Part shown: positions 17,859 to 26,770 of the stretch, piece after piece | Numbering within the stretch: position 1 is the first letter of the stretch | Layout: each line of letters begins with the position of its first letter | From: Deinococcus roseus | GTDB taxonomy: Bacteria > Deinococcota > Deinococci > Deinococcales > Deinococcaceae | Reading direction: 5' to 3' | Assembly (NCBI RefSeq): GCF_014646895.1 | Contig: NZ_BMOD01000013.1 | Span: forward strand, 62,001-126,000 | DNA length: 64,000 bases | Position numbers and translations under genes: made by a program | Notes under the pieces: model-generated | The model's database searches: none | What the model saw: the letters and a program-made list of their open reading frames with translations, nothing else | What the model was told of the DNA's origin: nothing

Positions 17859-18662
17859 CTAAACTTCCAGTGGCACTTCCCGTCCAGAAAGCACAACCAC
17901 CTGACCGTCCTGCACTGTCCAGTCCAGCAGGATCAAAGCAGGTCCTGCAGGCTCAAAGACTTTCTCGCGTTTTCCAGCCCGGATGAAGCCCGAAGTGGAT
18001 CCCTCAAAGCTCAGGTTCCCTTCTGCTCCGGTGCGGTTGCACACCACCACAGGAATCCCGGTGTCCAGTGAGCGGCTTTCCCATTCTCCTTCTGGACCAT
18101 GCAAACCTGGACCCCAAGCAGATGGAGCCAGGATCATCTGTGCCCCCTGGGCCAGCAGTTCCCGGGACACCTTCGAGGTGTAGGCATCGGCGCAGATCAG
18201 CACCCCCACTTTGATGTCCTGCACCTCGAACACGGCGGCTTGCTGGCTCCTGGTGGACCAGCCTTCCGATCCGGGCAGCACGTTGTGCTTGCGGGCACTG
18301 CCCAGCAGTTCTCCCTGATCGGAAATGGCCAGCACAGCATTGTGCAGCTTGCCAGTGTGCACATCTGCTTCTGCATGGCCCAGAAACAGGTGCACCTGAT
18401 GTTCTGCAGCAAACTGCATCAGGGTTTTGACCCAGGGATCGGGCTGCACGGTGATCCAGTCGGTGCCGAGGTGGCGGGCAAACTGGTAACCGCAGCTGCT
18501 GAGTTCCGGGGTGACGATCCAGTGTGCTCCCAGGTTGGCGGCCTGCTCAAGGGCACGTTCAATGGTGCGCCGGTTGTGCTGCAGATCATCTGGAACAGGG
18601 GCCAGATGGCAGAGGGCCATGCGCCGAATTTCAGGGCTGGAAGAGGAAGCAAGGTCAGACAT
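17859..18662 (-). CDS. Carbon-nitrogen hydrolase (nitrilase superfamily)
   Basis: The 267-residue protein shows the nitrilase-superfamily catalytic triad: Glu53 in TPELSSCGY, Lys125 in ARKHNVLPG and Cys158 in VLICADAYTS. Members hydrolyse amides or nitriles, or transfer the acyl group. The sequence does not tell which amidase subgroup it belongs to. The gene follows lacI (18702) by 39 bp and msrB lies upstream of that, all on one strand. Its stop codon abuts a heptad-armed repeat. The ribosome binding site before the chosen ATG is weak, so the exact start is uncertain by up to 14 codons. Confidence 0.85.
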   Translation of the reverse strand: MSDLASSSSPEIRRMALCHLAPVPDDLQHNRRTIERALEQAANLGAHWIVTPELSSCGYQFARHLGTDWITVQPDPWVKTLMQFAAEHQVHLFLGHAEADVHTGKLHNAVLAISDQGELLGSARKHNVLPGSEGWSTRSQQAAVFEVQDIKVGVLICADAYTSKVSRELLAQGAQMILAPSAWGPGLHGPEGEWESRSLDTGIPVVVCNRTGAEGNLSFEGSTSGFIRAGKREKVFEPAGPALILLDWTVQDGQVVVLSGREVPLEV

Positions 18663-18701
18663 GTGGCTTCCAGCGTACCCAACCCAGCAGCATTGTGCCA
18701 G

Positions 18702-19700
18702 TCAGGTGGTCCGGCGCACCTGCAATTCAGGCTTGAACTGCACACTGCGGATGGGAAGCTCAGGGTCCTGAATGCGGTCCATCAGCAGGCGGGTCACCAT
18801 GCGCCCCATCTCCTCCACAGGCTGCCGGAGGGTGGTGAGGCCCAGACTTTGCGCCTGTTTCTCGTCATCAAAGCCCACCACCCGCACCTCTTCTCCCAGG
18901 GTGAGGCCCGCCAGTTTCACTTCTTCCAGCAGACCATACGCAAAAAAATCACAGGTGGTGAACACATTGATGTTGCCTTCCCGCAGGTCCAGCACCTTGC
19001 GGGCGGCGTCACGGGCACTGTCCAGGGTGAATTCGCTGGTGAACACCTGGCTGTCCGGGAAGTCCAGTCCCGCTTCCTGCTGGGCTGCCCGAAAGCCCTT
19101 CAGGCGCTCTGCAAAAACCCCGCTGGCAAATGGGGTGTGAAAGCGCTCTTCCACATTGATCACAAATGTCTGGGCTGGGCGTTCCTGCAGGTGCTTTCCA
19201 GCGAGGTGCCCACCCAGTTCATTGTTGACCGTCACGTTGTCAAAATCAGGGGTGATGATGTCCAGCACCACTGCAGGAAGCCCCTGAATGGTGAAGAGGC
19301 TTTCATAAAGGTGGCTGGGATTCAGGGAAGCGAACACCAGACCATCGGTGTGGTAAGGCAAGGCGGAGGGGTCCTGATACCTGGACAGGCGGCGTTCCGA
19401 AAGCAAGGGGAAAATGCCAGCATCGTAATCGTAGTCTTCCAGGGTCTCATCAATGCTGTTGATCAGGCGGTTGTAAAAATCACTCCCGGTCATGGGCAGC
19501 AATAAACTGATGCTGCGCATCTTGCGGGTGCGGAAATTCTTGGCGGCCCGGTCTGGAATGTACCCCAGGTCCCGAATGCTTTGCAAAATGCGGGCTTTGG
19601 TGTCTGCGTTGATGTCTGGATGGTTGTTGATGGCCCGCGACACCGTGCTGGGTTGCACTCCGGCATGTCTGGCGACATCTTTGATGGTGAGCTTGGCCAT
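18702..19700 (-). CDS. LacI-family transcriptional regulator
   Basis: The 332-residue protein has a LacI helix-turn-helix at its very N-terminus (IKDVARHAGVQPSTVSRAIN), a hinge region (YIPDRAAKNFRTRK) and an effector-binding domain of the periplasmic-binding fold. It lies 27 bp after msrB and 39 bp before the nitrilase-like gene, with no sugar genes adjoining. Its target is therefore not obvious; it may act on a distant sugar operon. Confidence 0.88.
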   Translation of the reverse strand: MAKLTIKDVARHAGVQPSTVSRAINNHPDINADTKARILQSIRDLGYIPDRAAKNFRTRKMRSISLLLPMTGSDFYNRLINSIDETLEDYDYDAGIFPLLSERRLSRYQDPSALPYHTDGLVFASLNPSHLYESLFTIQGLPAVVLDIITPDFDNVTVNNELGGHLAGKHLQERPAQTFVINVEERFHTPFASGVFAERLKGFRAAQQEAGLDFPDSQVFTSEFTLDSARDAARKVLDLREGNINVFTTCDFFAYGLLEEVKLAGLTLGEEVRVVGFDDEKQAQSLGLTTLRQPVEEMGRMVTRLLMDRIQDPELPIRSVQFKPELQVRRTT

Positions 19701-19727
19701 GTTGTTTCCATGGTACGGGATGGAGCC

Positions 19728-20141
19728 TCATTCAGGCTGCAAATCCAGCGCCACACTGTTCATGCAATAACGCAGCCCGCCACGGTCTCTGGGACCATCT
19801 TCAAACACGTGGCCCAGGTGGGAATGGCATCTGGCGCAACGCACTTCTGTGCGGACCATGCCATGGGAGCGGTCTTCCAGCAGTTCCACAGCTTCCGGGC
19901 GCACAGCCTCGGTGAAGCTGGGCCAGCCGCAACCCGAGTGGTATTTGCTGGTACTTTCAAAGAGCACGTTGCCGCAAGCCGCGCAGCGGTACACTCCGTT
20001 GATGTCCGTGTTGACGTATTTTCCGGTGAACGCCCTTTCGGTTCCAGCCTGACGCAGCACCCGGAATTGCTCGGGGGTGAGCTTTTGCTGCCATTCGGCC
20101 TCGGTGGTGGGCAGGGTTTGCAGGTCATCGTTCTGGTTCAT
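19728..20141 (-). CDS. msrB: Peptide-methionine (R)-S-oxide reductase MsrB
   Basis: The 137-residue protein carries all MsrB landmarks: two zinc-binding CxxC pairs (C53/C56 and C102/C105), the SGCGWPSF motif with a potential resolving cysteine C71, and the catalytic cysteine C126 in RYCMNS. It reduces methionine-R-sulfoxide in damaged proteins using thioredoxin, a repair role suited to an oxidation-tolerant organism. There is no signal peptide, so it is cytoplasmic. It is probably the first gene of a strand-wise cluster with lacI and the nitrilase-like gene. Confidence 0.95.
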   Translation of the reverse strand: MNQNDDLQTLPTTEAEWQQKLTPEQFRVLRQAGTERAFTGKYVNTDINGVYRCAACGNVLFESTSKYHSGCGWPSFTEAVRPEAVELLEDRSHGMVRTEVRCARCHSHLGHVFEDGPRDRGGLRYCMNSVALDLQPE

Positions 20142-20478
20142 GGTTTCCTTTCTGATGCTCTCTGGCAGTGTGCCTCAAAAAAACCTCTTCTGCTGTGGTC
20201 AAATCCACAGGTCACACACCAGAAATCAGGCTTCTCTCAAGGGCTGACCTTGCAGATCTGAAGGTCAAGTTCCTGACCGCTCAAGAACCCCTACAATGAA
20301 AGCATGCAGTCCCCTCTTTGCTGCCTTCTGTTGCCAGCTTCATCCCCCGAAGGCCACCCCTGTTCTCCTCTGCACAGGTTTCCCTCAGCAGGACAGAAAT
20401 GACCCCTGGCACACACAGCCGATCAGCCAGCAGTCAGGTTCAGGGTGTACTTTCAGAAGCAGACATGCGGAGAACGTC
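20142..20478. other. Intergenic region, no gene seen
   Basis: This 337-bp gap lies between the divergent msrB gene and a small hypothetical gene. It contains a TACAAT -10-like box at 20292 without a convincing -35. No conserved reading frame or repeat was seen. Confidence 0.35.
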
Positions 20479-20817
20479 ATGCTGAGGCTTTTCTGGATCA
20501 GACACCATCTGAAGCAGGCGGTGGTGCTGCTGGAAGCCCACGACACCAACCCTGCCCTGCACCTGCATGATTTGCACAGGCATCTGGAAAACACCGCACG
20601 TGAACTGCACCCCCTGATTCCGGGTCAGAAAACCCAGCGCTTCAAACGCTGGGATCCCTGGTCGGTGCTGAACCTGCATTTCAAACTGCAACTGGTCAAA
20701 GAACGCATCTCGCAGGCAAACCAGATGCTGCAAGGGCAACCCATCACCGAGCACCTGCTGCTGGCTTACGGCCTGCTGCTGGAAGTGCATGTGCTGCTGC
20801 AAGACACCGCTGCCTGA
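20479..20817 (+). CDS. Small hypothetical protein, helical
   Basis: The predicted 112-residue protein is rich in leucine, histidine and charged residues and appears almost entirely alpha-helical (LKQAVVLLEAHDTN, LKHHLEQTA-like patterns, LLLAYGLLLEVHVLL). I recognise no family. The ATG at 20479 has GGAGA upstream. An earlier in-frame ATG at 20296 would add a cysteine/proline-rich stretch that looks non-coding. It ends 7 bp before the convergent LysR gene. Confidence 0.5.
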   Translation: MLRLFWIRHHLKQAVVLLEAHDTNPALHLHDLHRHLENTARELHPLIPGQKTQRFKRWDPWSVLNLHFKLQLVKERISQANQMLQGQPITEHLLLAYGLLLEVHVLLQDTAA

Positions 20818-20824
20818 CCCTCCA

Positions 20825-21724
20825 TCAGCGCCGGACCTGCTCGGGCGGATACGCTTCCAGCAAAGCCGAAATCACCACCTGCAAGGTGGGCAGGCTGGAA
20901 CGTCTGGGCAACACCAGCACCGAGATGGTTCGGGGCAAGGGAGCTGGCAAAGGCGAGGTTTCCAGGTTGTCGGGCAGGTGGGGAATCGCCAGACCCGGCA
21001 GCAAAGTGATGCCCAGGTCATGTTCCGCCATGGCCAGCAGCACCGTGTCGTCCTGAAATTGCTGGATCCGCACATCTGAGATCCCATGCTGCTCGAAGAA
21101 ATCCTCGATCATCACCAGGGTTTGCGGAGCCCCCCCGTTCATCAGGAAATTCTGCCCGTGGTAATCCTGCCAACTGCGGGGTTTCTGCTGGCGGGTACGG
21201 GCATAAATCGCCAGCCATTCATCGTGAAAAATGGGCCAGGACAGCAATGAGGCCTGGGGGGGATGGGTCAGCAGGCCGATGTCTGCTTCTCCGCGCATCA
21301 GCATGGCCTCTCCTGCAGAAGCGTGGCTCTCAGATTCCAGCACCACCACATTCAGGCGCGGATGGTCGTGCCTGAGGCGCACCAGCACCGGAGGCAGCAA
21401 TTTGGAGGCCACGCTGCGCAGGGAAACAATCCGCACCGTGCCGGTCAGTTCTTGCGGGTCTTCCACAGCACGGGTGAGGTCTTCCACGGCCAGCAAAGCA
21501 ATGCGGGCATGTTCCAGGGCACGTGACCCTGCCTCTGTGAGGGTGATCCCGCTGCGGCTGCGGTGCAAAAGCGAGCATTTCAGGTGTTTTTCCAGCGTCT
21601 GCACGGCCTCACTGAGGCTGCTCTGGGACATGCCCGTGCGGGCCGCAGCTTCATTGAAACTGCCTGCATCACTGACCGCCACGAAACACTGGAGCTGGGA
21701 AAGGGTGGGTCTGGGGGGTGCCAT
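20825..21724 (-). CDS. LysR-family transcriptional regulator
   Basis: The 299-residue protein has the LysR helix-turn-helix (FNEAAARTGMSQSSLSEAV near residues 23-41), the linker helix and a two-lobed effector domain (GTVRIVSLRSVASKLLPPVL and GEADIGLLTHPP). It acts as a DNA-binding tetramer whose effector is unknown. No gene is divergent from it; the ROK repressor gene lies 190 bp upstream on the same strand. Its regulon is therefore unclear. Confidence 0.88.
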   Translation of the reverse strand: MAPPRPTLSQLQCFVAVSDAGSFNEAAARTGMSQSSLSEAVQTLEKHLKCSLLHRSRSGITLTEAGSRALEHARIALLAVEDLTRAVEDPQELTGTVRIVSLRSVASKLLPPVLVRLRHDHPRLNVVVLESESHASAGEAMLMRGEADIGLLTHPPQASLLSWPIFHDEWLAIYARTRQQKPRSWQDYHGQNFLMNGGAPQTLVMIEDFFEQHGISDVRIQQFQDDTVLLAMAEHDLGITLLPGLAIPHLPDNLETSPLPAPLPRTISVLVLPRRSSLPTLQVVISALLEAYPPEQVRR

Positions 21725-21914
21725 GGGTCATCCTGGGAAGCAAGGGAAATTTAGAGCGAAAGAGACCGATTCAGAGGTTTAGAGTCCCTCTTGCCTGAGC
21801 ATACACCCCTGCTGCTCAAAGGGGCTTTGCTGGGATGGGCAGGTGGAAAAATGCCGGGGGCCGAGGGCAGAACACACCACCCCCTTTGGTTCAATTGACT
21901 CAGGTTTACAGGAT

Positions 21915-23105
21915 TCACTGCCTCGTCTTGAACAGCACCCCGGTGGTCGGTGAAAGCCCGGAGAACAAAGGCAAACTGGCTGCCCCATAGCAGGCCGCAT
22001 CAAAAGAAAGGGCTGCCTGACGCAAAGCAGAGTGCCGCACCATGCCCGTCATGCGTCTGCTCTCACTGTGTTGGCGAATCCGGGAAATCAGTTCTGCCAG
22101 CAGAGGATCGGGCAACCTGCCCCCCAGGAAGACCACTTCGGGGTTCATCAGGTTTTCCAGGGTCACAATGCCCATGGCAAGGTACTCTCCAGCCTGTTCC
22201 AGCCAGCTCAAAACCACCGGGTGCTGCTGCTCGTAAAGGGCCAGCAGGTCCTGGGGGTGCTGGACCATCAACCCAGCCTGTTCCAGCTGTCCGTAAAGGG
22301 CACCCAGCCCTGCATAGCGTTCCAGACAACCCCGACCTCCGCAACTGCAGGGCAGGCCGTCTTTTTCCACAGGAATGTGCCCGATTTCTCCGGTGTTGCC
22401 CCAGCCGCCATGGTAAGGCTGGTTGCCCAGCAGCATCCCCCCTCCAATGCCCAGCCCGAAGTAGATGTAAAAGAAATCCTGGTGTTCCCGTCCGGCCCCA
22501 TACCAGCGTTCCCCAATGGCGGCAGCGGTGGCGTCATTTTCCAGAAACAGGGGAAGCTGAAAGTGCTGCTGCAGTTCTTCCCGGAAAGCAAAACCATCCC
22601 AGCCAGGAAAATTTGCTGGAGAGAGCAGCAAGCCCCGTTCGCTTTCCACCGGGGCAGGCAGGGCCATTCCCACTCCCCAGATGCGCTGTGCATCCACGCC
22701 AGGCAGGGTTTTGAACATCTGCACCATCTCCAGCAAGAGGGGAACCGTGCTGTGGGGGTGCGGGTATTTGATGTCGTGCACCACCCGGTGCCGCACCTGT
22801 CCTGAGAGGTCCAGGATCAATCCCATCACGTGGTCGCGGTCCAGATGCAGGCCAATGGAGTAAGCACCATCTGGTCGGAGTTGCAACTGCACCGAGGGCT
22901 GTCCTCTGCCCCCATGTTTCTTGCCCAGGACTTCCACGATGCCCTGGTCTGCAAGCTCGGCCACGATGTTGGAAACGGCCTGCAGGGTCAGTCCGGTCTT
23001 TCTGGCAATGTCTGCTCTGGACAGCGGGTGATGCAAACGAATGGCTTCCAGCACCACCCGGCGGTTGTGAAGGCGGGCATGTTCAATGTTGGTGCCTGAC
23101 AGCAT
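21915..23105 (-). CDS. ROK-family transcriptional repressor (NagC/XylR type)
   Basis: The 396-residue protein combines an N-terminal winged helix-turn-helix (LSRADIARKTGLTLQAVSNIV, read in two parts, residues about 28-48) with a ROK domain. The ROK zinc motif is complete (CSCGGRGCLERY). Its sugar-binding ROK domain points to control by a hexose or hexose derivative. It lies 122 bp downstream of the GH32 gene at the end of a CUT1 operon and on the same strand, so it may control fructan or general sugar genes. The last 30 residues are less conserved in appearance. Confidence 0.88.
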   Translation of the reverse strand: MLSGTNIEHARLHNRRVVLEAIRLHHPLSRADIARKTGLTLQAVSNIVAELADQGIVEVLGKKHGGRGQPSVQLQLRPDGAYSIGLHLDRDHVMGLILDLSGQVRHRVVHDIKYPHPHSTVPLLLEMVQMFKTLPGVDAQRIWGVGMALPAPVESERGLLLSPANFPGWDGFAFREELQQHFQLPLFLENDATAAAIGERWYGAGREHQDFFYIYFGLGIGGGMLLGNQPYHGGWGNTGEIGHIPVEKDGLPCSCGGRGCLERYAGLGALYGQLEQAGLMVQHPQDLLALYEQQHPVVLSWLEQAGEYLAMGIVTLENLMNPEVVFLGGRLPDPLLAELISRIRQHSESRRMTGMVRHSALRQAALSFDAACYGAASLPLFSGLSPTTGVLFKTRQ

Positions 23106-23227
23106 GGGCTTATTTTATGGCATGGACCAGATGCATAAGCGGGTGTTTCTTGTAGAGGGTTTTTAAAGAGGCTTCTGAAAAACCATCTCCAGATACACAC
23201 CGATCCTGACCCGTGCAGTCCACAGCC

Positions 23228-24658
23228 TCACTCCCAGATGCTGGCCAGGTCCCACACCTTCAGTTCCCAGCTGGCATCCCCCTGGGCGAAGATCTTGCTG
23301 TACACGCTGGATTCCAGGGTTGGGTAAATGCGACTGGTCAGGCACACCCTTTCATTGGCGTAGATTTCCAGCACGCTCCCATCGATGAAGATCCTGAGTT
23401 GCAGTTTTTCAGCAGGTCTCAGGTACAGCGGCACAGACTGGTTCTGGCGGGAGGTTTTGGGATTCAGGGAACACCTGGAGCGGTCCAGGGTGAGCTTGCG
23501 GGCCAGCGGGTCATACATCAGGCGGGTTTCCTCGCTGCCATCTGGCGCGGTCAGCAGGCAAATCCCAACGGGTTTCTGGTCCTGCAGGTCAAAGGTCACC
23601 TCGATTTCACTGTGGGTGGCTTTAAATTGGGACCGGGGGTTGCTGTCTCCTGCCCGCACAAGTCCCGAAAAGCTGCGTTCCTGCTGCCTGAGTTTTTGCA
23701 GTTCAGGCACCGGGCTGAGGGTCAGGTGGCCCTGGTCGTCCAGGTCCAGCATGCGGGGCAAAGACATCACTCCGGCCCATCCAGCAGCCTGCATGAGGTC
23801 CCGATCACGCTGTTCATCAATCCAGCCCCAGTTGATGTAACGACCCAGATGGTCCTGACAGGTCAGGTGGGCATAGCTGCTGGAATCCCTGTCCAGATCA
23901 TCGTCCCACTCTGGATGAAATCTGCCTTCCTGGAAGGTGCCCACAAAAACATGCACTTTCAGCTTGGGCCACACCGACACGATCAGGATCCACTTCTCGC
24001 CGATCTGGAAGAAATTGGGGCACTCCCACATTGAACCGTACTTGCGGTGGGGGGCACGGAACAGTTCGCCCAGGTACAGCCAGCTTTCGTCGGGTTCTCT
24101 GGCGTACAGCAAAGCTGATCCCAGTTCCGAATCGATGGAGGCCCCCACCAGCATGTACACCATGCCCTGGTGCCTGAACACCCAGGGGTCCCGGAAGTCG
24201 TTCGGTCCAACCCCTTCAGGAGCATGGGGCAGGATGGGGTTGTGTTTGTTTTTCTCCCAGTGGATCAGGTCCAGGCTGCTGGCGGTGCACTGGGTCTGGC
24301 GGTCAAAGTGGTAGCCGGTGTAATACAGGGTGTGTTTGCCTTTTTCGCTGAAGAGGGTGCCAGAGAAACACCCGTCTTCATCGAAACTGCCCGGGGTGGG
24401 TGCAATGGCGTGTGGCAAATCTTCCCAGTGCAGCAAATCCCTGCTTCTGGCGTGTCCCCAGGTCATGTTGCCCCAGGTGGGGTCCGTGGGGTTGTGCTGG
24501 TAAAAAATGTGGTATTCCCCATCGATGCAGGACACCCCGTTGGGATCGTTCATCCAGTTGTGGGGGGGCATGAAGTGGTAGCGGGGCCGGAAACGGTCTC
24601 CCTGAAAACTTTTGCGGATGTTTAACGCATCTTGCACATCGAAGGTCATCTGGGTCAT
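23228..24658 (-). CDS. GH32 beta-fructofuranosidase, cytoplasmic, end of CUT1 operon 2
   Basis: The 476-residue protein has the GH32 active-site set: nucleophile Asp38 in NWMNDPNG, the RDP motif (R156, D157) and acid/base Glu212 in the standard WECPN motif. A five-bladed propeller is followed by the C-terminal beta sandwich (SVLEIYANERVCLTSRIYP). It hydrolyses beta-fructosyl bonds in sucrose, kestoses or short fructans. There is no signal peptide, so it acts on what the preceding importer brings in. The start at 24658 is preferred because AAAGGA lies 5 bp upstream; an ATG at 24664 overlaps the permease stop codon. Confidence 0.92.
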   Translation of the reverse strand: MTQMTFDVQDALNIRKSFQGDRFRPRYHFMPPHNWMNDPNGVSCIDGEYHIFYQHNPTDPTWGNMTWGHARSRDLLHWEDLPHAIAPTPGSFDEDGCFSGTLFSEKGKHTLYYTGYHFDRQTQCTASSLDLIHWEKNKHNPILPHAPEGVGPNDFRDPWVFRHQGMVYMLVGASIDSELGSALLYAREPDESWLYLGELFRAPHRKYGSMWECPNFFQIGEKWILIVSVWPKLKVHVFVGTFQEGRFHPEWDDDLDRDSSSYAHLTCQDHLGRYINWGWIDEQRDRDLMQAAGWAGVMSLPRMLDLDDQGHLTLSPVPELQKLRQQERSFSGLVRAGDSNPRSQFKATHSEIEVTFDLQDQKPVGICLLTAPDGSEETRLMYDPLARKLTLDRSRCSLNPKTSRQNQSVPLYLRPAEKLQLRIFIDGSVLEIYANERVCLTSRIYPTLESSVYSKIFAQGDASWELKVWDLASIWE

Positions 24659-24660
24659 GC

Positions 24661-25575
24661 TCATCCTTTCAGGCCGTTGGTGGCCACACTTTTCACGAAC
24701 CACTTCTGGAACATCAGAAACACCAGCAACATCGGCAGGGTGATCAGGCTGGTGTAGGCCAGCACCTGTCCCCACTGGGTGGTGCGTCCGAAGAACTCCT
24801 GAATGCCCGGTTGCAGGGGTCTGGCTGCGGTGCTCTGCACGGTCATGATCGGCCAGAGGTACTGGTTCCACATCGCCAGGAAGCCCAGAATCGCGCAGGT
24901 GGCCACCACCGGACGGGCAATGGGCATCACGATCTTCCAGTAAATCTGCCAGGGGGTGGCTCCGTCGATGGAGGCGGCCTCGTCCAGTTCACGGGGGATG
25001 TCCAGGAAGAACTGGTAGAACAGAAAGATGTTGAAGGCACTGGCCACAAAAGGCACGATCTGCACGGTTTGGGTGTTCAGCCAGGTGCCCGAGAAGTTGA
25101 TGCCGTCTGCGCCAATGTGAAGCACCGGGAATTTGCTGACCAGCAGCAGCAGGGGAATCGCAATGGCATCGAAGGGCACGATCATCAGGGCAATCACAAA
25201 ACCCAGAATCAGGGTGCGGCCTTTCCAGCGCAGCCTTGCCAGCGCAAATGCAGCCATGCTGTTGACCAGAATGGAGAGCACCACCGTCACCCCGGAAACG
25301 ATCAGGGAGTTCTTGAAGTACAGCAGGATGTTTCCCCGCTCAAAAATGTAGGCAAAATTGTCCAGGCTGACGTTGCCCACAGGCAGAAAGGCTTTTAAAG
25401 AACGCAAATCGGAAAAGATGCCAGGGTTGTCCTTGAAACTGGACACCACCATGAACAGCACCGGAAAAATGAACAGGAAACTGAAGAAGATCAGGATCAG
25501 ATAGGTCAGCAGGGCTGCTGTTCTTTTGCCTGCTTTTCTGGAGGGGGTGTGGGTGGTCTGGGTGGTGAGGCTCAT
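24661..25575 (-). CDS. CUT1 permease, MalG type (fructan operon 2)
   Basis: The 304-residue protein has six membrane segments and a MalG-type EAA loop (LDEAASIDGATPWQ). The first helix is followed by VSSFKDNPGIFSD. It overlaps the upstream MalF-type gene by 4 bp and its stop codon nearly touches the GH32 start, so translation of the three is probably coupled. Confidence 0.9.
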   Translation of the reverse strand: MSLTTQTTHTPSRKAGKRTAALLTYLILIFFSFLFIFPVLFMVVSSFKDNPGIFSDLRSLKAFLPVGNVSLDNFAYIFERGNILLYFKNSLIVSGVTVVLSILVNSMAAFALARLRWKGRTLILGFVIALMIVPFDAIAIPLLLLVSKFPVLHIGADGINFSGTWLNTQTVQIVPFVASAFNIFLFYQFFLDIPRELDEAASIDGATPWQIYWKIVMPIARPVVATCAILGFLAMWNQYLWPIMTVQSTAARPLQPGIQEFFGRTTQWGQVLAYTSLITLPMLLVFLMFQKWFVKSVATNGLKG

Positions 25576-26687
25576 CTCTGGCCTCCCATGCTCAGGCGGC
25601 GCTGCACCAGGGCAATCAGCAGCACCAGCACAAAAAGCACCACCGAAATGGTCGAGCCATACGCAATGTCCTGCTCCTGGTACCCGGACCTCACCGCGTG
25701 CATCATCACCGTGACGGTGCTGTTGTTGGGGCCTCCCTGGGTCATCACATCCACCTGGGTGAACAAACCCAGGGCCCCGATGGTGGTGGTGGTCAGCACA
25801 AAATTCAGGGTGTTTCTGAGGCCGGGCAGCGTGATGAACCGGAATTTCTGCCAGCCACCTGCACCATCGAGTTCTGCAGCTTCATAAAGTTCTTCGGGAA
25901 TGCTTTGCAGGCCCGCCAGAAAAACCACCATCTGAAACCCCATCCCCTGCCATGCAGACATGATCACGATGGAGAGCAGGGCAATTTTTTCCTCTCCCAG
26001 CCAGTCAATGGGTGCAATGTGCCCGAAAGAGAGGGCAGAGAGCATCTGGTTGATCAGGCCCACCTGACGGTCGTACAGAAAAGTCCACACGATGGCAATC
26101 ACCACCATGGAGGTCACCACCGGAGAGAAAAAGATGGTGCGAAACACCTGCATGCCGGGCAGTTTCTGGTTGATCAGAAAGGCCAGCAGCAGGGCAATGC
26201 CGCACTGCAAGGGCACCACCATCAGGGAGAATTTGAGGATGTTCAGCAAACCGATCCAGAAGATGGGGTCCTTGGCAACCACAGCGGTGCGCTGCCCGAA
26301 CAGGGAAACCGTGAACAGTTCCTTGAATTCCCTTAGATTTTCATCTGAGCGCAGCACACTGCGGATTCTGGGGTAGGTGGGCTGTCCGGTTTCGTCCAGC
26401 AGGATTTTTCCGGCTTCGTCTTTTTCGGGTTGCAGGGTCAGCATGCGCACGCTGAGCAGGCGGTCATAATTCCTGAAGCCCACAAATTCGGTGGGGTTGG
26501 GAGACATCAGGCGCTGGTTGGAAAAACTGAACAGGATGGCCAGCAAAAACGGCAGCACGATGAAAACAAAGAGGCCCAGCAGTGCAGGCGCAGACATCCA
26601 GAGGGCAGATTTGAAGTCTGGAAAGGAATTTTTCTTTCTGGGTTTTGTGGGGTGCACATTTGTGCTCTCAAAAGTGGGGGTGGTCAT
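25572..26687 (-). CDS. CUT1 permease, MalF type, with a long extracytoplasmic loop (fructan operon 2)
   Basis: The 371-residue protein is longer than most MalF-type sugar permeases of single-domain importers because about 90 residues separate the first two membrane helices. This charged loop (around residues 60-150, ending RTAVVAKDPIFW) recalls the P2 loop of E. coli MalF, which contacts the binding protein. The EAA loop reads LYEAAELDGAGGWQ. It forms a heterodimer with the following MalG-type protein. Confidence 0.9.
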   Translation of the reverse strand: MTTPTFESTNVHPTKPRKKNSFPDFKSALWMSAPALLGLFVFIVLPFLLAILFSFSNQRLMSPNPTEFVGFRNYDRLLSVRMLTLQPEKDEAGKILLDETGQPTYPRIRSVLRSDENLREFKELFTVSLFGQRTAVVAKDPIFWIGLLNILKFSLMVVPLQCGIALLLAFLINQKLPGMQVFRTIFFSPVVTSMVVIAIVWTFLYDRQVGLINQMLSALSFGHIAPIDWLGEEKIALLSIVIMSAWQGMGFQMVVFLAGLQSIPEELYEAAELDGAGGWQKFRFITLPGLRNTLNFVLTTTTIGALGLFTQVDVMTQGGPNNSTVTVMMHAVRSGYQEQDIAYGSTISVVLFVLVLLIALVQRRLSMGGQR

Positions 26688-26701
26688 GGCTCCTCCTGAA
26701 A

Positions 26702-26723
26702 GGTGGGGTGGGGAGGCCCCACC
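26702..26723 (-). terminator. Stem-loop between binding-protein and permease genes (operon 2)
   Basis: GGTGGGG and CCCCACC pair over 7 bp around an 8-base loop, placed after the binding-protein gene and just before the permease ribosome binding site. It may reduce expression of downstream genes relative to the binding protein. Confidence 0.5.
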
Positions 26724-26770
26724 CTTCTGGCTGTCAAAATCTGCCCATCAAAATCGGGCTGTCACGGGCT

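Noticed and set aside
18099..19505. Long plus-strand frame over the nitrilase-like and lacI genes
   Set aside because: It spans two real minus-strand genes and has no start signal.
20296..20478. Longer N-terminus for the small hypothetical protein
   Set aside because: The first ATG overlaps a -10-like box, and the extra residues are cysteine/proline-rich and non-coding in character.
24661..24871. Upstream extension of the GH32 gene into the permease gene
   Set aside because: The extension overlaps the permease out of frame by about 200 bp; ribosome binding site and family alignment place the start near 24658.
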